Positions 27,219 through 35,887 of a stretch of 64,000 nt of DNA are shown in pieces. Under the pieces are notes generated by a model. It had not been told where the DNA came from. It worked only from the letters and a program-made list of their open reading frames with translations, and did no database searches. Made by a program: the position numbers and the translations under genes. The stretch comes from Sinorhizobium psoraleae (GTDB taxonomy: Bacteria; Pseudomonadota; Alphaproteobacteria; Rhizobiales; Rhizobiaceae): positions 124,001 through 188,000 of the forward strand of contig NZ_JABEKV010000006.1 in the NCBI RefSeq assembly GCF_013283645.1, in the 5' to 3' direction. Numbering within the stretch: position 1 is the first letter of the stretch; every line of letters starts with the position of its first letter.

Positions 27219-27870
27219 TTAGCGGTTTTGCTGCAGGATCGTTTCCGCAGAAATATAGCCCCAGGTCATGTTTGGACCTATGGTTGTGCCTGCGCCCACG
27301 GCTCGAGTTCCGAAAGGATTGGACATTGCAAGTCCCGCCGTGCCAGCCTTGTGTACCCAGTCGCGCTCGTATGAGGCATTCCAGCGGAAGGGCAAGGACG
27401 CCTTCAGGAACCGATGATCGCCGACGAGATGGCAGGGCAAATGAATTGGGGCGCCGTCCGGTCCACGGCATCAATCGCCTCGCCGATGTTAAAATCGTTT
27501 TCGCTCACGAAGCGCTTGCCTAATCGATTAACGACGATCGAGTGCGGCTCGGCCTGGAAAGTCATCGGCAGTCCATGGGCTTGCCCTGATAGCGCGTAGG
27601 CAGGCAGGGATAGATGTTGGCTTGATCCATACGATCGAGCTCTGCGCCCACGGCAGCCGCCAGTTTCTGGCCGTCACCTTCTTGCTGCGCGGGCTTCCGA
27701 TCCGGTCGACCGGTCCGGGGAAGTGTCGCTCACGCATCTGCAAATCCCAATCAAAGCCGCCGGTTTCAAACGTAAGACGCGCGCCTCCTCGGGCGCGATC
27801 GTGTCCATGACATCGGGCAGGTCATCGTGCCAACTGGGCTGATGGAGAGGAGGATTTGGAAACATGGACT
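27219..27870 (-). pseudogene. Decayed FAD-binding dehydrogenase (fumarate reductase/ketosteroid dehydrogenase-like)
   Basis: Pieces of one protein lie in different minus-strand frames in the right order. First comes FPNPPLHQPSWHDDLPDVMD and WDLQMRERHFPGPVDRIGSPR. Next is MTFQAEPHSIVVNRLGKRFV followed by SENDFNIGEAIDAVD, and then GAPIHLPCHLVGDHR with SYERDWVHKAGT. Last is NPFGTRAVGAGTTIGPNMTW followed by GYISAETILQQNR and stop. The RLGKRFVSEN and NPxGT..AGTTIGPNMTWGYI blocks are those of FAD_binding_2 dehydrogenases. At least three frameshifts are needed, and the N-terminal FAD-binding half is missing. Confidence 0.6.
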
Positions 27871-28102
27871 AGAAGCCGACGATCACGGCGCCGATATGCT
27901 CCAAACTCCCACGATGAACGGACGGCAAGAGAATAGGAACGCGGTGAACACAAGCCGGCATTGGAACTTTCATCAGCAGAACGTCGCATCGGCTTTATTT
28001 GCAGAGGCGTACCGGAATTGAGGAATCCGACCTTCCCTTTCGCCAGCGGATGCCAGTAGCGTCGCGGCGTGGTTTCTCTGGGAACTACATCTTTCCCCGC
28101 AT

Positions 28103-28400
28103 CTATGAGCCAACGGGATGCGCAACTTGCCCCGCCGTCGAGCGGGGTCTTTCTTGAATCGTAGCCCAACCAAACAACGTCGCATTATCCGCCCGCTCCC
28201 CGATCACCTTGAACGAAGAATGCCTGAACCTACCATCGTCGGTCCAGGCGCGATGCTCGACCTCTGCGACGATGCTGCGACGCTCCCCCCAATGCCCTGG
28301 GTGAAACCCTCCTGATGTCTCGCTGAATCCATTCGCCGAAAAAGGACGAGCCACCGGTTCGACCGTCGAAAATCCCTGATCGAACTGCGTTCGCATCCTC
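28103..28400 (-). pseudogene. Possible remnant of an ATP-dependent DNA ligase C-terminus
   Basis: The minus frame contains RRSIVAEVEHRAWTDDGRFR followed by HSSFKVIGERADNATLFGW. Blocks of the form (L/I)VAEVE.RAWT.DG.LRH.SFKG.RE are characteristic of the OB-fold end of LigD/LigC-type ATP-dependent DNA ligases. The catalytic lysine domain is absent and no start or plausible upstream frame exists. It abuts the gamma-carbonic anhydrase stop codon. The identification relies on one motif block. Confidence 0.4.
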
Positions 28401-28961
28401 TCAGAAGTCATTCCTCAGCTTCCGATAGTCCCGAGCGTGGCCGACATTCGTCCGCGCGACGTGCTCGGAAAATGCCGTGACGTCGACTGTCACCTGCGGA
28501 ATGCCGGCGAGATCGGAATCGGAGTGCACAGTTGTGGTGGAAGGAACGTGGAATCCAGCCGGGAGATGGCAGCCTTCGACCACAGAGTTGTGCCGGACCG
28601 CCGCTCCATTCCCGACAGTGCAATTGAACAGGACTGAATTGAAGCCGACGAACACCTCGTCGCCGATCGTACAGGGGCCATGAATAATTGACCGATGCGC
28701 GATCGACGAGTGCGATCCGATCGTCACCGCCTCTCCTGACTTCGAATGGATCACGACGCCGTCCTGGATATTCGTACCCCTTCCGATGCGAATAGGCTCC
28801 AGGTTGCCGGCTTCGTCCGTTTCTTCCGCTCGGATCACGGCGTAGGGGCCGACAAACACGTCATCCTCAATAATCACTAGCCCGCAGATGATTGCGGTTG
28901 GATCGACAAAGGCGCTCTCGGCCACACGTGGCCAATCGCCCCGCGGATTACGGCGAATCAT
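28401..28961 (-). CDS. Gamma-class carbonic anhydrase-like protein
   Basis: 186 residues of left-handed beta-helix hexapeptide repeats. Metal ligands of gamma-carbonic anhydrases are visible: His in GVVIHSKSG and the paired His in SSIAHRSIIHG. The start at 28961 (MIRRNPRGDWPRV) has GGGAG 8 bases upstream; two further in-frame ATGs lie at 28976 and 29000. It is divergent from the COG0523 GTPase at 29094 and shares the palindrome at 29056. Gamma-CA paralogues are known members of zinc-starvation regulons because the fold can use iron or cobalt instead of zinc. That role is inferred here. Confidence 0.82.
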   Translation of the reverse strand: MIRRNPRGDWPRVAESAFVDPTAIICGLVIIEDDVFVGPYAVIRAEETDEAGNLEPIRIGRGTNIQDGVVIHSKSGEAVTIGSHSSIAHRSIIHGPCTIGDEVFVGFNSVLFNCTVGNGAAVRHNSVVEGCHLPAGFHVPSTTTVHSDSDLAGIPQVTVDVTAFSEHVARTNVGHARDYRKLRNDF

Positions 28962-29055
28962 GCAGTTCACTCCCATTTCCTGGTCGGAGCCCCGGACCAC
29001 ACTATGCTGATCACTCGGACCCTTGACTTGGAATTGCCATAAACGCTACAAGAAT

Positions 29056-29078
29056 GCAATGTTATAACGTTTCATTGC
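29056..29078. promoter_or_regulatory. Putative Zur box 1
   Basis: GCAATG-TTATAACGTTT-CATTGC is a 23-bp inverted repeat between the divergent carbonic anhydrase and COG0523 genes, 15 bases before the ATG at 29094. Three related sites follow at 37740, 42459 and 43954. AT-rich GTTATAAC-type palindromes are known for alphaproteobacterial Zur. Confidence 0.75.
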
Positions 29079-29093
29079 TCGCAGGAACGCTCC

Positions 29094-30326
29094 ATGTCGC
29101 AAACGAATCCGATCGATAACCGCCTTCCCGTTACCGTTCTTTCCGGCTTCCTTGGCGCCGGCAAGACGACCCTTCTCAATCACGTCCTCAACAATCGCGA
29201 AGGCCGGCGCGTCGCGGTCATCGTCAACGACATGAGTGAAGTGAATATCGACGCCGATCTCGTTCGCCAGGGCGGCGCAAATCTCTCCAGAACCGACGAG
29301 AAGCTGGTCGAAATGACCAATGGCTGCATCTGCTGCACACTTCGCGACGATCTGCTCCAGGAAGTCCGCCGCCTCAGTGAGAGTGGGCGCTTCGACTACC
29401 TTCTCATCGAAGGCACTGGCATCGCCGAACCGCTGCCCGTCGCCAGCACCTTCTCTTTCCGGGACGAGGAGGGCCGCAGCCTGTCCGACATCACCCGACT
29501 CGACACAATGGTGACCGTCGTCGACGCGGCAAGCCTTTTGAAGGACTACGGCTCAAACGACTTTCTGCGCGATCGTGGCGAAACCGCCGGCGACGGCGAC
29601 GAACGGACGATCGTCGATCTCCTGGTCGAACAGATTGAGTTCGCCGACGTCATCGTGATCAACAAGGTCTCCGAGGTTTCCCCCGAACAGCGTGCCCTGA
29701 TCCGCAAGGTGGTGACGGCCCTCAACGCCGATGCCCGGATCGTCGAAACCGATTTCGGTCGCGCCCCACTGGGCGACATCCTCGACACCGGGCTGTTCAG
29801 CGAAGAGAAGGCTGACCGTCATCCGCTCTGGTTCAAGGAACTTTATGGCTTCAAGGACCATGTCCCCGAAACCGAGGAGTACGGCATCCAGAGCTTCGTC
29901 TATCGCGCGCGCCGTCCATTCCATCCCATGACCTTCAACACCTTCATCAACCAGACTTGGCCAGGCCTGATCCGCGCAAAAGGGCATTTCTGGCTTGCGA
30001 CTCGACCTGACTGGGTCGGCGAATTTTCGCTCGCCGGCGCCATCGCCCGCTCGATTCCCCTGGGGCGCTGGTGGGCCGCGGTTCCGAAACATCGCTGGCC
30101 CGATCATCCGGAGTGGCAGCGCGTTCTCAAGCGCAACTGGCATGACATATGGGGCGATCGCCGCCAGGAGCTGGTCTTCATCGGCACCGGCATGGATGAG
30201 GCCAAGATCCGCGCCGCGCTCAATGCTTGCCTTGTTGGCGAGTCCGACAACGAGCGCTTCGAACCGAAGGCTTGGCGGAACCGCCCTGATCCGTTCCCGG
30301 CATGGGAGCCTGCCAATGCGACCTGA
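29094..30326 (+). CDS. COG0523 GTPase, putative zinc metallochaperone (ZigA/YciC-like)
   Basis: 410 residues of the G3E/CobW family. Walker [14 protein letters not shown] near residue 18, metal-binding CxCC motif in [14 protein letters not shown] near 75, [11 protein letters not shown], and the guanine-specificity motif NKVSE. The C-terminal CobW_C domain contains [20 protein letters not shown] and [16 protein letters not shown]. Family members hydrolyse GTP and are proposed to hand zinc to client proteins under starvation. A Zur box sits directly upstream, so induction by zinc limitation is expected. A second, shorter COG0523 protein is encoded at 38386. Confidence 0.92.
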   Translation: MSQTNPIDNRLPVTVLSGFLGAGKTTLLNHVLNNREGRRVAVIVNDMSEVNIDADLVRQGGANLSRTDEKLVEMTNGCICCTLRDDLLQEVRRLSESGRFDYLLIEGTGIAEPLPVASTFSFRDEEGRSLSDITRLDTMVTVVDAASLLKDYGSNDFLRDRGETAGDGDERTIVDLLVEQIEFADVIVINKVSEVSPEQRALIRKVVTALNADARIVETDFGRAPLGDILDTGLFSEEKADRHPLWFKELYGFKDHVPETEEYGIQSFVYRARRPFHPMTFNTFINQTWPGLIRAKGHFWLATRPDWVGEFSLAGAIARSIPLGRWWAAVPKHRWPDHPEWQRVLKRNWHDIWGDRRQELVFIGTGMDEAKIRAALNACLVGESDNERFEPKAWRNRPDPFPAWEPANAT

Positions 30327-30617
30327 ACCCAGCATCGTGCCGCCATCGCCGCCGCCTCGCTGCCGGACCGCGAAGCGCCTAGCCCGTGACATCCCTTCTC
30401 GACAGTCCCGGCAGCATATTGCAGCTGACGCTCAACAGGGATGTCTCTTCGGCGCTCGACAGAGTGCCTGTCGACCAACTCTTCACGGCTACGCCATTTC
30501 AACGAGATGGATCTTGAGCCCACATGGCTGCGCGACTGGCTCTTCAACGACGTGTTCTTTCTCGCGCGCTTGGCAATGGGAAAATAGAGGCGGTGTCCTG
30601 CGCCAAAGCGCGATGGG
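30327..30617 (+). other. Intergenic region, possibly a decayed gene
   Basis: Overlapping the GTPase end, a frame begins ATGCGACCTGAACCC at 30317 but breaks. Another frame gives SLLDSPGSILQLTLNRDVSS, and a third reads LEPTWLRDWLFNDVFFLARL. These look like one degraded coding sequence following the GTPase. DUF1826 genes often occupy this place in zinc regulons, but the match is too weak to call. Confidence 0.3.
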
Positions 30618-31346
30618 ATGGAGATGAACCAGATCTCTTATGCCGGAAGAGCGACGGCCGAGTATTTTGCAGGACTACTCAATGATTTCTCCAAGGCACG
30701 CGGTGTTTACGACCTGGAGGATATTCTTGGGCGCGTTCTTTTGGCTTATAACTTACAGCAGGTGACCTGCGTAAGTTCGTGGGGTGAGACCAACATAGCA
30801 ATATCTTCCCCCCACATCGCCGTTTCGTCGAGCCTATTGCAGAGCCAATCTGCGATGACGGGCACGGACCAGCCGACGTTGGCCCTCGGCGGGCAGGAAT
30901 TCAGGCGAGCTCGCCTCAATCTCTTCACCGACATCTCGGGTAGCCGAAGGATTGGGCGAATGGGCTTGCGATTTCGCCTTTGTGAATTGGACGGCACGAT
31001 CTCCACCTTCTTGGCAACCACTGATTTCTCAGAAAGAGAGTGGGATCTACTGAAGGCAATCTATCTTCGAGACCTTTACGTGATCGCCAGCATCACGCAT
31101 CGCAAGCTGGCCTCGTTCGTTGGGAACAACCGGAAGCAGCTTTTCTCTCCACGAGAACGGGAATGCTTGCAGGCGGTTGCGGCTGGTCGACGGCCCAAGC
31201 AAATTGCGGGTGATCTTGAGATATCGGAGCATGCGGTTCGCTTGTACTTGAAACGTGCACGTAGAAAGCTCAGCTCAAGAAATATTACCGAGGCCGTAAG
31301 TAGATCTCTCCAGAATGGGCATATAGAGAATCTATATCGCCGTTAG
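30618..31346 (+). CDS. LuxR-type transcriptional regulator
   Basis: 242 residues. The C-terminal GerE/LuxR helix-turn-helix is clear: LFSPRERECLQAVAAGRRPK then QIAGDLEISEHAVRLYLKRA and RRKLSSRNITEAV. The N-terminal 165 residues resemble an autoinducer-binding-type alpha/beta domain in length, but I cannot see the conserved Trp/Tyr/Asp acyl-homoserine-lactone pocket with confidence, so it may be a solo regulator responding to something else. It is 245 bases upstream of the small peptide gene, and a perfect-arm palindrome lies between. No luxI is present in the window. An ATG at 30624 is an alternative start. Confidence 0.82.
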   Translation: MEMNQISYAGRATAEYFAGLLNDFSKARGVYDLEDILGRVLLAYNLQQVTCVSSWGETNIAISSPHIAVSSSLLQSQSAMTGTDQPTLALGGQEFRRARLNLFTDISGSRRIGRMGLRFRLCELDGTISTFLATTDFSEREWDLLKAIYLRDLYVIASITHRKLASFVGNNRKQLFSPRERECLQAVAAGRRPKQIAGDLEISEHAVRLYLKRARRKLSSRNITEAVSRSLQNGHIENLYRR

Positions 31347-31444
31347 AAAACCCCTCGCGGTTTGCCCGACGCGGTTTTGGATCACTTCCGATGGCCATCC
31401 TCCAAGCAAATCGAGTGGCTTGCTCAACTGCGTAAAGCCGATTG

Positions 31445-31460
31445 ATCCCAAGTTTGGGAT
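31445..31460. promoter_or_regulatory. Palindrome upstream of the peptide gene
   Basis: ATCCCAA-GT-TTGGGAT, 7-base arms with a 2-base centre, about 130 bases upstream of the peptide ATG and 100 bases after the LuxR-type gene. Its size fits a dimeric regulator such as the adjacent LuxR-type protein; binding is inferred. Confidence 0.45.
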
Positions 31461-31591
31461 ATTGAGAGCACGGCCCAATTCCCTACTCTTCGAGATGCCG
31501 TCAGCATCCTTCGGACATGCAAGTTACCGATCCGATGGCTTGGCGGCGAGACGATGCACTTGCATCACAACCAACATCGAAGGAATGAGCA

Positions 31592-31735
31592 ATGAGCAAG
31601 AAGTCAAGTCCCGGCGATGGAACGTTCGCCAATGGCGTCAAAGGCATGTCCCCGGGCGGAGCGGACAAGGTGTCCGTTGCAGCGACTGTTGGCAACTTGA
31701 TCGCCGGCGTAGCCCGGGTCTGGCACTGGAAGTAA
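31592..31735 (+). CDS. 47-residue peptide, candidate RiPP precursor
   Basis: Small open frame with AAGGA 6 bases before its ATG. The N-terminal half is polar and glycine-rich (MSKKSSPGDGTFANGVKGMS). The second half, SVAATVGNLIAGVARVWHWK, is hydrophobic and ends in an aromatic, basic tail. The stop codon is only 3 bases before the GTG of the asparagine-synthetase-like gene, in the same frame, so the two are translationally coupled. Thr32-Val33-Gly34 recalls the Thr(-2)/Gly(1) cleavage site of lasso precursors, but residues 7-9 of that putative core (V, A, R) are not acidic, so a canonical lasso ring is not supported. No cysteine is present. Function is inferred from context only. Confidence 0.55.
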   Translation: MSKKSSPGDGTFANGVKGMSPGGADKVSVAATVGNLIAGVARVWHWK

Positions 31736-31738
31736 TCA

Positions 31739-33058
31739 GTGCGAACAATCGCACCCCGCTATCGTGGCGCGTGCGGGCGTCTCTACAGAGATCCCCTCCT
31801 CGCCGCTAGCGGGGTGCCCACGATCAGTCTCGACGGTACCGCCTGTCTATTAGCAAATCCCTCGCTTCTCGGGGAAGTCACCCCCGAACATTTGTGGAAG
31901 GATACATGGCTAGAATGGCCAAATCCGACCGCTACGGAGACGCCCGGATCACTGTCGCGAGCGTTTCAACTGGCTCTCAGCGATCTTTGCTTTGGTCATT
32001 CGACGATCGCCGTTCAAACATCAGGTGGCCTCGATAGCCTTGCCGTCCTCTACCACACTTGCAGGCTGTTTCCTGATCGCCGTGTCATTTCCGTTTGCGG
32101 CGACGTGCTCGATGACAACGGGACCTCGACGCTCGCTGTTGTTCAGCAACTGATAAAGAGCCTTCGTTTGACCTGCGAGCTTGTTGCCGTACATCGCAAA
32201 GATTGGACTCGCTGGCCAGCCTGGTCTCCCCATGGGCCATTTCGCACAGCCTCGCCGGAAGCTCATATGGCGATGGTTGCCTGCGCAAAACGCTTGGGAG
32301 CAACCACACTCTTATCGGGCGACGGTTCGGACGAATTGGTCGCTGCCCACCGCTTCATGACTAAGGAAATCGGCCAACAGTTGGGGCTCCGCGCGGCTCT
32401 ACAATATCTGCGGGACGCCCGACATACCGGACCAGGCGTTGCTGGAGAGATTCTTGCACTTGCGGCAAATTTTGCGCCCCCGCGTTCGCGGATTAAAATG
32501 TACTGGGCAGTCAACTGGCCGGACTGGTGCGAACCAAGGGCTGCTGCAATTTTGACGCCACGTTATCGAAGTGTAGCGACGGATTGGGCGTCGGATTGGT
32601 CGAAAGCGACACTCAAGGATCATGTGCTGAATAGACGGAGTTGGGCAGAGGCCGAGGCGTATGATGCCTGGTGGCCTCAACCATATTTGCCGCCAGCAGA
32701 CGATCTGGAGGAAGGATCACCATTCCTGCACGAGGCATTTGTCGCTACCGCTTTAGGTCAGCCGCTTGCAAGAAAGTACTCACCAGCTCCATTAACGGAA
32801 TACCATCGATTTAAGGTGTCTGTAATCGAGTTGTTCGATGAAGACGATCGCCGCTATCTTCCCAGAGAAAAGCAGTATTTCAAATCTCTGGCCGCCGAGA
32901 TTGATGATGTACCCGGCGACGCACCCTTTGCCGTCGATTTGGGACTGTTTGATCAGAATGCGCTCAAACGAGAGACAGACACGGCAACCAGAAAACTGGC
33001 ACGCTCAGTCGAACGCTGGCTGAGAGACGCGTCCGAACAAGGCGTATTGTTCACCTAA
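31739..33058 (+). CDS. Asparagine-synthetase-like ATP-dependent amide synthetase
   Basis: 439 residues. The ATP-pyrophosphatase signature VQTSGGLDSLAVLYHT is at about residues 92-107 and the second motif LLSGDGSDELVAAHRF near 197. The C-terminal half matches the Asn_synthase domain as used by lasso-peptide cyclases and beta-lactam synthetases, which adenylate a carboxylate and form an amide. The N-terminal glutaminase-like domain is reduced to about 90 residues (GRLYRDPLLAASGVPTISLD is reminiscent of its end) and there is no N-terminal Cys, so ammonia from glutamine is not used. Starts at GTG with GGAAG 6 bases upstream inside the peptide gene. Product inferred: modification of the upstream peptide. 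Confidence 0.8.
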   Translation: MRTIAPRYRGACGRLYRDPLLAASGVPTISLDGTACLLANPSLLGEVTPEHLWKDTWLEWPNPTATETPGSLSRAFQLALSDLCFGHSTIAVQTSGGLDSLAVLYHTCRLFPDRRVISVCGDVLDDNGTSTLAVVQQLIKSLRLTCELVAVHRKDWTRWPAWSPHGPFRTASPEAHMAMVACAKRLGATTLLSGDGSDELVAAHRFMTKEIGQQLGLRAALQYLRDARHTGPGVAGEILALAANFAPPRSRIKMYWAVNWPDWCEPRAAAILTPRYRSVATDWASDWSKATLKDHVLNRRSWAEAEAYDAWWPQPYLPPADDLEEGSPFLHEAFVATALGQPLARKYSPAPLTEYHRFKVSVIELFDEDDRRYLPREKQYFKSLAAEIDDVPGDAPFAVDLGLFDQNALKRETDTATRKLARSVERWLRDASEQGVLFT

Positions 33059-33918
33059 CGCTTGAAATCATAGGAGAACAGACGATCGATCTCCTTGAAA
33101 CCAACGCTGTCGTAAAGGCGGTTTGCTGCTGTCCTGTTCCTCTCGCTGCCGGGGACTCTATCGTCGTCGTCAACATACAGGATTATCTCGCCTGCTCCAT
33201 GCGAACGAAGTTGCTTTATCGCTGTTCCGAGTAGCTTCCTTCCAACACCTTGTCCTCTGTATTCTTTCTCGACCTCTATGAGCCAGATTACGCCGATTCC
33301 TTGAAACAGCGAACCGGCGCTTACAAAACCGATCTCCTTGTCCCCTTCTTGGGCGCTGATACGCCAACCATGGACTGATTCATCGACCTTGATGACTGCA
33401 CCCTCCAGTGTGGAGAGTTCTCTCGAGGGAGTCGTGAAATGCATGTATCGCCAAAGGTCCGTCGCTGAGAACCCTTTGCCGACCAAAGTGGCGTGTGTCG
33501 ATGGTCGCGCGGCGACGGGTAGAGCCTCCAAACCAGAGGTGAGCGCGGTGGCGAATTGAAAAGCTTGGATCGTCGGTGCCGTCGTGCTCGAAAGGAACTT
33601 GTCGACCAAGGCCGAGATGGCGTCATCGTTCTCGCGGGCGTGAAGCCAGAGCAGGTGGGCTATTTCTCCATTCTGATGCTCTGCATATGACATGACGCCG
33701 GGCACCTTGGATCCGCGCTCAAGAACCTCAATGACCGGAGACTTCAGTTCCATCCACCAGCCCGAGTCCACCTCGGACCGCCCACTTTGCGCCAACCGCA
33801 ACATGCTAAGATCGCAGTATGGTTGGCCGATGAGCCTATCGGCATTGATCAGTTCCAGCACTGCCGCAGCATGCAGGTCTTCATTGTAGCTAACTATCTG
33901 ATTCAAGCTCTTACCCAT
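33055..33918 (-). CDS. GNAT-family acetyltransferase, two-domain
   Basis: 287 residues. The C-terminal half is a standard GNAT domain: IWLIEVEKEYRGQGVGRKLL carries the acetyl-CoA motif (RGQGVG), followed by NRTAANRLYDSVGF. The N-terminal half looks like a degenerate second GNAT-type domain, as in MccE- or mycothiol-synthase-like tandem proteins. The ATG at 33918 has AGAGGTGG 6 bases upstream; the frame is open to 33948. It ends tail-to-tail with the synthetase gene (4-base overlap) and follows the ABC exporter on the minus strand. It could acetylate the peptide, for maturation or self-immunity; inferred. Confidence 0.8.
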   Translation of the reverse strand: MGKSLNQIVSYNEDLHAAAVLELINADRLIGQPYCDLSMLRLAQSGRSEVDSGWWMELKSPVIEVLERGSKVPGVMSYAEHQNGEIAHLLWLHARENDDAISALVDKFLSSTTAPTIQAFQFATALTSGLEALPVAARPSTHATLVGKGFSATDLWRYMHFTTPSRELSTLEGAVIKVDESVHGWRISAQEGDKEIGFVSAGSLFQGIGVIWLIEVEKEYRGQGVGRKLLGTAIKQLRSHGAGEIILYVDDDDRVPGSERNRTAANRLYDSVGFKEIDRLFSYDFKR

Positions 33919-33977
33919 GAATACCACCTCTTCCAGAGAGCGAGACAACCTGAATCTCGCTTTGAGCAGTCCGTTGG

Positions 33978-35693
33978 CTAACGAACGAATGTTTTCCTTT
34001 GCGTCTTGCTGTTCGCTTGCGGGTCTGTGGTCTTGCGGTCGAGTTCGATGACCGTATCCGTATCTGCGATGACCGTTCTGCGATGTGTGATCGCGAGGAC
34101 CGTCACGGCAGTACTAAGCATGCGGATGTGATCCATGATGTCGCGCTCCGTCGCCTCATCGAGCGCCGAACTCGCCTCGTCGAGAAAGAGGATCGCCGGA
34201 TTGCCGTAGAGCGCACGGGCAATGGCGACACGCTGCCGCTCACCACCCGACAGCTTCAAACCCCGCTCGCCGACCTTTGTCTCTAGACCGTCGGGCAAGG
34301 CTTCGATGAAGGATAGGATCGCAGCCTTTTCGATGGCACTGCGCAATCGCGTCTCGTCCCGTGGGCGGCCGAGCAGAATGTTGTCCGCCAGACTTTCATT
34401 GAGCAACACGACGTCCTGTGGCACGACGGCGACCGCGCTGTACCAGTCGGCGCGTTCGATGCAGGCGAGATTGACGCCGTCTACGCGGATTTGGCCTGAG
34501 TTAGGTTCGATCGACCTCCATGCGAGCTTGAAGAGAGTCGATTTGCCCGAGCCGGTTTCGCCGACGATGAAGGTAATGCCGCCGCGCTGTGCCGTGAAGT
34601 TGACGCTGTTGACACCTCGGGCATTGTCGTAGGCGTAGGCAACATCCTCGAAGTCCATGCGTCCTTCGCTGGGGACGAAAGTCGGTGCATGCGCGCCCTG
34701 TCGCTCTTCCGGAGCGTCCCACATGGCGGCCAGCGGTGCCAGCGATGCGCGCGATCTGGTGACATCGTCGATGGCATGAGCGATCATCTCAAAGGGCATA
34801 TTGAGCTGGAGCAACAAGGTGTTGAACAGCACTATACCGCCAATTGTCAGTTCACCGGTCGCGTAGCGCGGTAGCAGTAGCAGGAACGTGACGGCAAACT
34901 GGATCGTCAGACCCAGGCCGAGAATAGCGACATAGCCTACGCGTCTCAGCGCATAGGCACGCCAGTTGTCGCGCACCTCTTTTGCTTTCGTGTTAAAGCG
35001 TCCGCTCAGCCAGCCATGGCTACTAAAATATCTCAGCGTCTCCATGGCGTTCATAGCATTGCCGACGAAACGAGCATTCTCCTGACCAGCTGCGACGGCG
35101 GCGTTGAGGAGCGCGCGAGTGCGTCGGTTGGCAAGGATGGTGAGTGCGATCGAGCCTGCTCCATACGCAATGACGATTGCGACCACCTCAATTTTGATCA
35201 ATGCGCCGAGGGTGATAAGCGAGAGCAGGATCTGGGTGACGCCCGGAATGAAGACGATGAGGGCCAGTTGCACCAATATCGTCAACGCATCGCGCCCCTT
35301 CTCGCCCGCTGCCTGGATTTCGGCCGGGTTATTCTCGATGAAGAAGACGGCGGTCTTCTTCAGCAGGCGTTCGAAAAAGCGCCTGCTGGTGATAAAGCCC
35401 AGATTCTCAGCGCTCATGAAGGAGAGATACTGCACCATGCGCTGGAGCGCCGACGACACGCCGAGTAGCACAGCGTAAGTAACAAATCCCCAGATCAACG
35501 CGCTGACGGCCCCAACATGCGGCAGGCTGTCGACAAGACGTGAGAAGAGGTACGGGGCAGCCACACTCGAGGCACTTGAAAGAAAGACCACCGCTGCAAC
35601 CACCATGAGGGTCCAACGATCGGACGTCCAATACGCGCGAAGTATCTCGGAAATCGGGGCGTTGAAAGTGACCGTTTGCCTCGATTGGTTCAT
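33978..35693 (-). CDS. ABC exporter, fused membrane and ATPase domains
   Basis: 571 residues. An N-terminal ABC_membrane domain of six predicted helices (residues about 25-320) is fused to one nucleotide-binding domain: Walker A FIVGETGSGKSTLFKLAW, Q-loop VVPQDVV, signature LKLSGGERQRVAIARA, Walker B AILFLDEASSALDEAT, and the H-loop in AITHRRT. The size and layout match homodimeric exporters such as McjD of lasso-peptide clusters and Atm1/MsbA. There is no N-terminal C39 peptidase domain. It precedes the GNAT gene in a two-gene minus-strand unit. Export of the peptide product or self-protection is the likely role; inferred. Confidence 0.9.
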   Translation of the reverse strand: MNQSRQTVTFNAPISEILRAYWTSDRWTLMVVAAVVFLSSASSVAAPYLFSRLVDSLPHVGAVSALIWGFVTYAVLLGVSSALQRMVQYLSFMSAENLGFITSRRFFERLLKKTAVFFIENNPAEIQAAGEKGRDALTILVQLALIVFIPGVTQILLSLITLGALIKIEVVAIVIAYGAGSIALTILANRRTRALLNAAVAAGQENARFVGNAMNAMETLRYFSSHGWLSGRFNTKAKEVRDNWRAYALRRVGYVAILGLGLTIQFAVTFLLLLPRYATGELTIGGIVLFNTLLLQLNMPFEMIAHAIDDVTRSRASLAPLAAMWDAPEERQGAHAPTFVPSEGRMDFEDVAYAYDNARGVNSVNFTAQRGGITFIVGETGSGKSTLFKLAWRSIEPNSGQIRVDGVNLACIERADWYSAVAVVPQDVVLLNESLADNILLGRPRDETRLRSAIEKAAILSFIEALPDGLETKVGERGLKLSGGERQRVAIARALYGNPAILFLDEASSALDEATERDIMDHIRMLSTAVTVLAITHRRTVIADTDTVIELDRKTTDPQANSKTQRKTFVR

Positions 35694-35720
35694 GATCGTG
35701 AAACAGAGCCTCCCCGTTCG

Positions 35721-35887
35721 TCACGCTATCATCAGGACCTCGCCGATCCGGCGTCGGTGGTCAGGACAGGGATCGGACCATCGGCGTTGGATCTCGGCGA
35801 GAGAAGCGCGCCTGCTTCGACCGCTTCGACGGACAGCCGCCGCGCAAGTTGAATCGTTTGGCCAGGATTAGACACGCTCTTCGTCAT
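35721..35887 (-). pseudogene. hisI: Second, decayed hisI 5' fragment
   Basis: The minus strand opens MTKSVSNPGQTIQLARRLSV and continues EAVEAGALLSPRSNADGPIP before VLTTDA; a frameshift later GEVLMIA stops at 35721. This parallels the hisI copy at 36584-37067 residue for residue ([32 protein letters not shown]). Just upstream, the minus strand can be read SGSRGAFG and stop, after removing one G from a G-run. That matches the C-terminus of FolE (SGSRETFG), so this is a relic of a folE-hisI junction. Confidence 0.65.

Noticed and set aside
30327-30617. Intact DUF1826 gene after the first COG0523 GTPase
   Set aside because: Only disjoint fragments in different frames; no continuous reading frame and weak similarity.
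31592-31735. Canonical lasso-peptide precursor
   Set aside because: Thr-x-Gly is present but no Asp/Glu at positions 7-9 after the putative cleavage site and no B-protein gene; kept only as a generic RiPP candidate.
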